Source: Aromatoleum diolicum (GTDB lineage Bacteria > Pseudomonadota > Gammaproteobacteria > Burkholderiales > Rhodocyclaceae). From it: a stretch of 64,000 nucleotides of DNA. Under the pieces are notes generated by a model. The model had not been told where the DNA came from. It made no database searches and was given only the letters and a program-made list of their open reading frames with translations. A program made the position numbers and the translations under genes. This document shows, in pieces, positions 62,847-64,000 of this stretch. Each line of letters starts with the position of its first letter. Position 1 is the stretch's first letter. The stretch spans positions 57,387 through 121,386 of the forward strand of contig NZ_WTVQ01000012.1 of assembly GCF_012910955.1 (NCBI RefSeq), in the 5' to 3' direction.

Positions 62847-64000
62847 CGGGAAACCTCCTCGCGCCAGTCCAGATGGGCAGCCGGATCGTCCCGTCCGGTC
62901 ATCCGCCGGGCCGTCTCCAGCGCCGCGTCCAGATCAAATGCCGGTTTGAAGTCCAGCGACTGCAAGCGACGCTCATACGCCGGTCTGAACTTGATCAGCG
63001 TATCGATCACCGGATTCGGCGCACTCGAACCCAGCCCGCAATGGCTCGCATTCTTGAGGAGGCGATCGATCCATTCGATATCCGCCAAGTCCATCTTGGC
63101 GCCCTTGCCACTGGCAAGCTTGTCCATGTAGCCCTTCAGCAACGCCGTCCCCACCCGGCACGGCGTGCAGAAGCCACAGCTCTCGTGTGCAAAAAAATGC
63201 ACGAAATTCCGCGCCATCTCGAACGGGTCGCGCGTCGCATCGAACACCATGAAGGCGCCCGCGCTCGGCACGTCCTCGAAGGCGATGCGACGATGAAACT
63301 CATAACTCGCGAGCGTCACACCGGACGCTCCGCCAACCTGCACGACCTGGGTGTCACTCGCGCCACAGTCTGCGAGCACCTGCTCGATCGAAACCCCGAA
63401 CGGATACTCATAAACGCCGGGCAGGGTGCAATCGCCCGAGATCGACAACAACTTGGTGCCGGTGGACTGCGCCGTCCCGGTTGCCGCAAACGCGGCCCCC
63501 CCCTGCAACGCAATCAGCGTCGTTTTCGCGAGCGTCTCGACGTTGTTCACCACAGTCGGGCGTCCGAGATAGCCGTGCGTGACCGGATACGGCGGTCGGA
63601 TACGCGGCGTGCCACGCTTGCCTTCAAGCGATTCGAGCAGGGCGGTTTCCTCGCCGCATACGTAGGCACCGGCGCCCAGATGAATTTCGACGTCGAAATC
63701 GAAACCGGACTCACCAAGGATTCCTCCCCCCAGCAAGCCAGCCGCGCGCCGCACCGCCAACACCGCCTTCAGATGCTTGAGCAGGTAGCGGTACTCGCCG
63801 CGCAAATAGAGCAAACCCTGCCGTGCCCCGGTCGCCCAGGCGGCCAGGGTCATGCCTTCGAATACCCGGTCCGCGTAGCTGGCGAGCAGCACCCGGTCCT
63901 TGAAAGTTCCGGGCTCCCCCTCGTCGGCGTTGCACACCACCACCTTGTCGACACCACGCGCATCACGGCAAGCCATCCACTTCACTGCCGTCGTGAAGCC
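62843..64000 (-). CDS. hoxF: NAD-reducing hydrogenase, NAD- and FMN-binding subunit (C-terminal part)
   Basis: The C-terminal 385 residues of a NuoF-like subunit; the 5' end lies outside the window, and the frame is open to base 64000. VVVCNADEGEPGTFKDR is the FMN/NADH-binding signature and GAGAYVCGEETALLESLEGKRG the NADH site. The C-terminal cluster cysteines are in ESCGFCTPC with a later Cys in ASHCGLG. HoxF oxidises or reduces NAD. The N-terminal thioredoxin-like domain found in full-length HoxF should be upstream. Confidence 0.93.
   Translation of the reverse strand, partial: GFTTAVKWMACRDARGVDKVVVCNADEGEPGTFKDRVLLASYADRVFEGMTLAAWATGARQGLLYLRGEYRYLLKHLKAVLAVRRAAGLLGGGILGESGFDFDVEIHLGAGAYVCGEETALLESLEGKRGTPRIRPPYPVTHGYLGRPTVVNNVETLAKTTLIALQGGAAFAATGTAQSTGTKLLSISGDCTLPGVYEYPFGVSIEQVLADCGASDTQVVQVGGASGVTLASYEFHRRIAFEDVPSAGAFMVFDATRDPFEMARNFVHFFAHESCGFCTPCRVGTALLKGYMDKLASGKGAKMDLADIEWIDRLLKNASHCGLGSSAPNPVIDTLIKFRPAYERRLQSLDFKPAFDLDAALETARRMTGRDDPAAHLDWREEVSR

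Noticed and set aside
1..64000. CRISPR arrays, tRNA or rRNA genes, insertion sequences, prophage
   Set aside because: No regularly spaced repeats, cloverleaf-like segments, transposase or phage genes were seen. A tRNA in a short gap could be missed by eye; a tRNA covariance scan would settle it.

Overview
This is a GC-rich, densely coded window that looks like a Rhodocyclales betaproteobacterium of the Azoarcus / Aromatoleum / Thauera kind. That placement is an inference from gene content: a quinohemoprotein amine dehydrogenase cluster, a group 3d NAD-linked [NiFe] hydrogenase, a BktB-type thiolase and many HDOD / HD-GYP signalling proteins. There are no rRNA genes, no recognisable tRNAs, no CRISPR array and no insertion sequence.

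Layout. 1-14.5 kb is mostly housekeeping: a YecA/UPF0149 protein, a TrmB-like methyltransferase, dusC, rpmE with promoter and terminator, an ArnT/PMT-type glycosyltransferase, orn, an M48 protease, rsgA, a thiolase, a CobD/CbiB-family protein, a LigB dioxygenase, a haem c DUF3365 protein, trxC, dtd, a MliC-like lipoprotein and leuE. 14.7-18.5 kb holds an HD-GYP response regulator, an HPt protein and a soluble hybrid histidine kinase. 18.9-24 kb holds a NYN RNase-like protein, a 2-hydroxyacid dehydrogenase, an LhgO-like oxidase and an orphan FliD-C-like protein. 24-29.5 kb is an aspartate module: a LysR regulator divergent from aspA, a dicarboxylate/amino acid symporter and a fused double aspartate/glutamate racemase.

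29.8-49 kb is the most interesting part. About 18 kb of co-directional (minus strand) genes runs from a DUF1329 protein through a DUF1302 outer-membrane protein, an RND/MMPL transporter, a YCF48-like propeller, a TerB-like protein and an aldehyde dehydrogenase into qhpA-qhpD-qhpC-qhpB-qhpF-qhpE. It ends with two U32-family proteins. An EutR-like AraC regulator is divergent at the upstream end. QhpC keeps every residue that forms the three thioether cross-links and the cysteine tryptophylquinone (CTQ) cofactor. The flavin monooxygenase QhpG, which hydroxylates the CTQ tryptophan with O2 in Paracoccus, is absent from the cluster. In its place are two translationally linked proteins with the four-cysteine patterns of UbiV and UbiU, the O2-independent hydroxylases of anaerobic ubiquinone synthesis. 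I propose that this pair makes CTQ without oxygen, which would suit a denitrifier oxidising amines anaerobically.

49-59.6 kb carries a chemoreceptor, an HD-GYP-like protein, two HDOD proteins, a B12-binding radical SAM protein, a MetY-type enzyme, a hydrolase and a DUF2189 membrane protein. 59.6-64 kb is the downstream part of a hoxFUYHW operon; hoxF is cut by the window edge. A short sRNA candidate with anti-Shine-Dalgarno loops, its own promoter and a strong terminator lies at about 29.71-29.78 kb.
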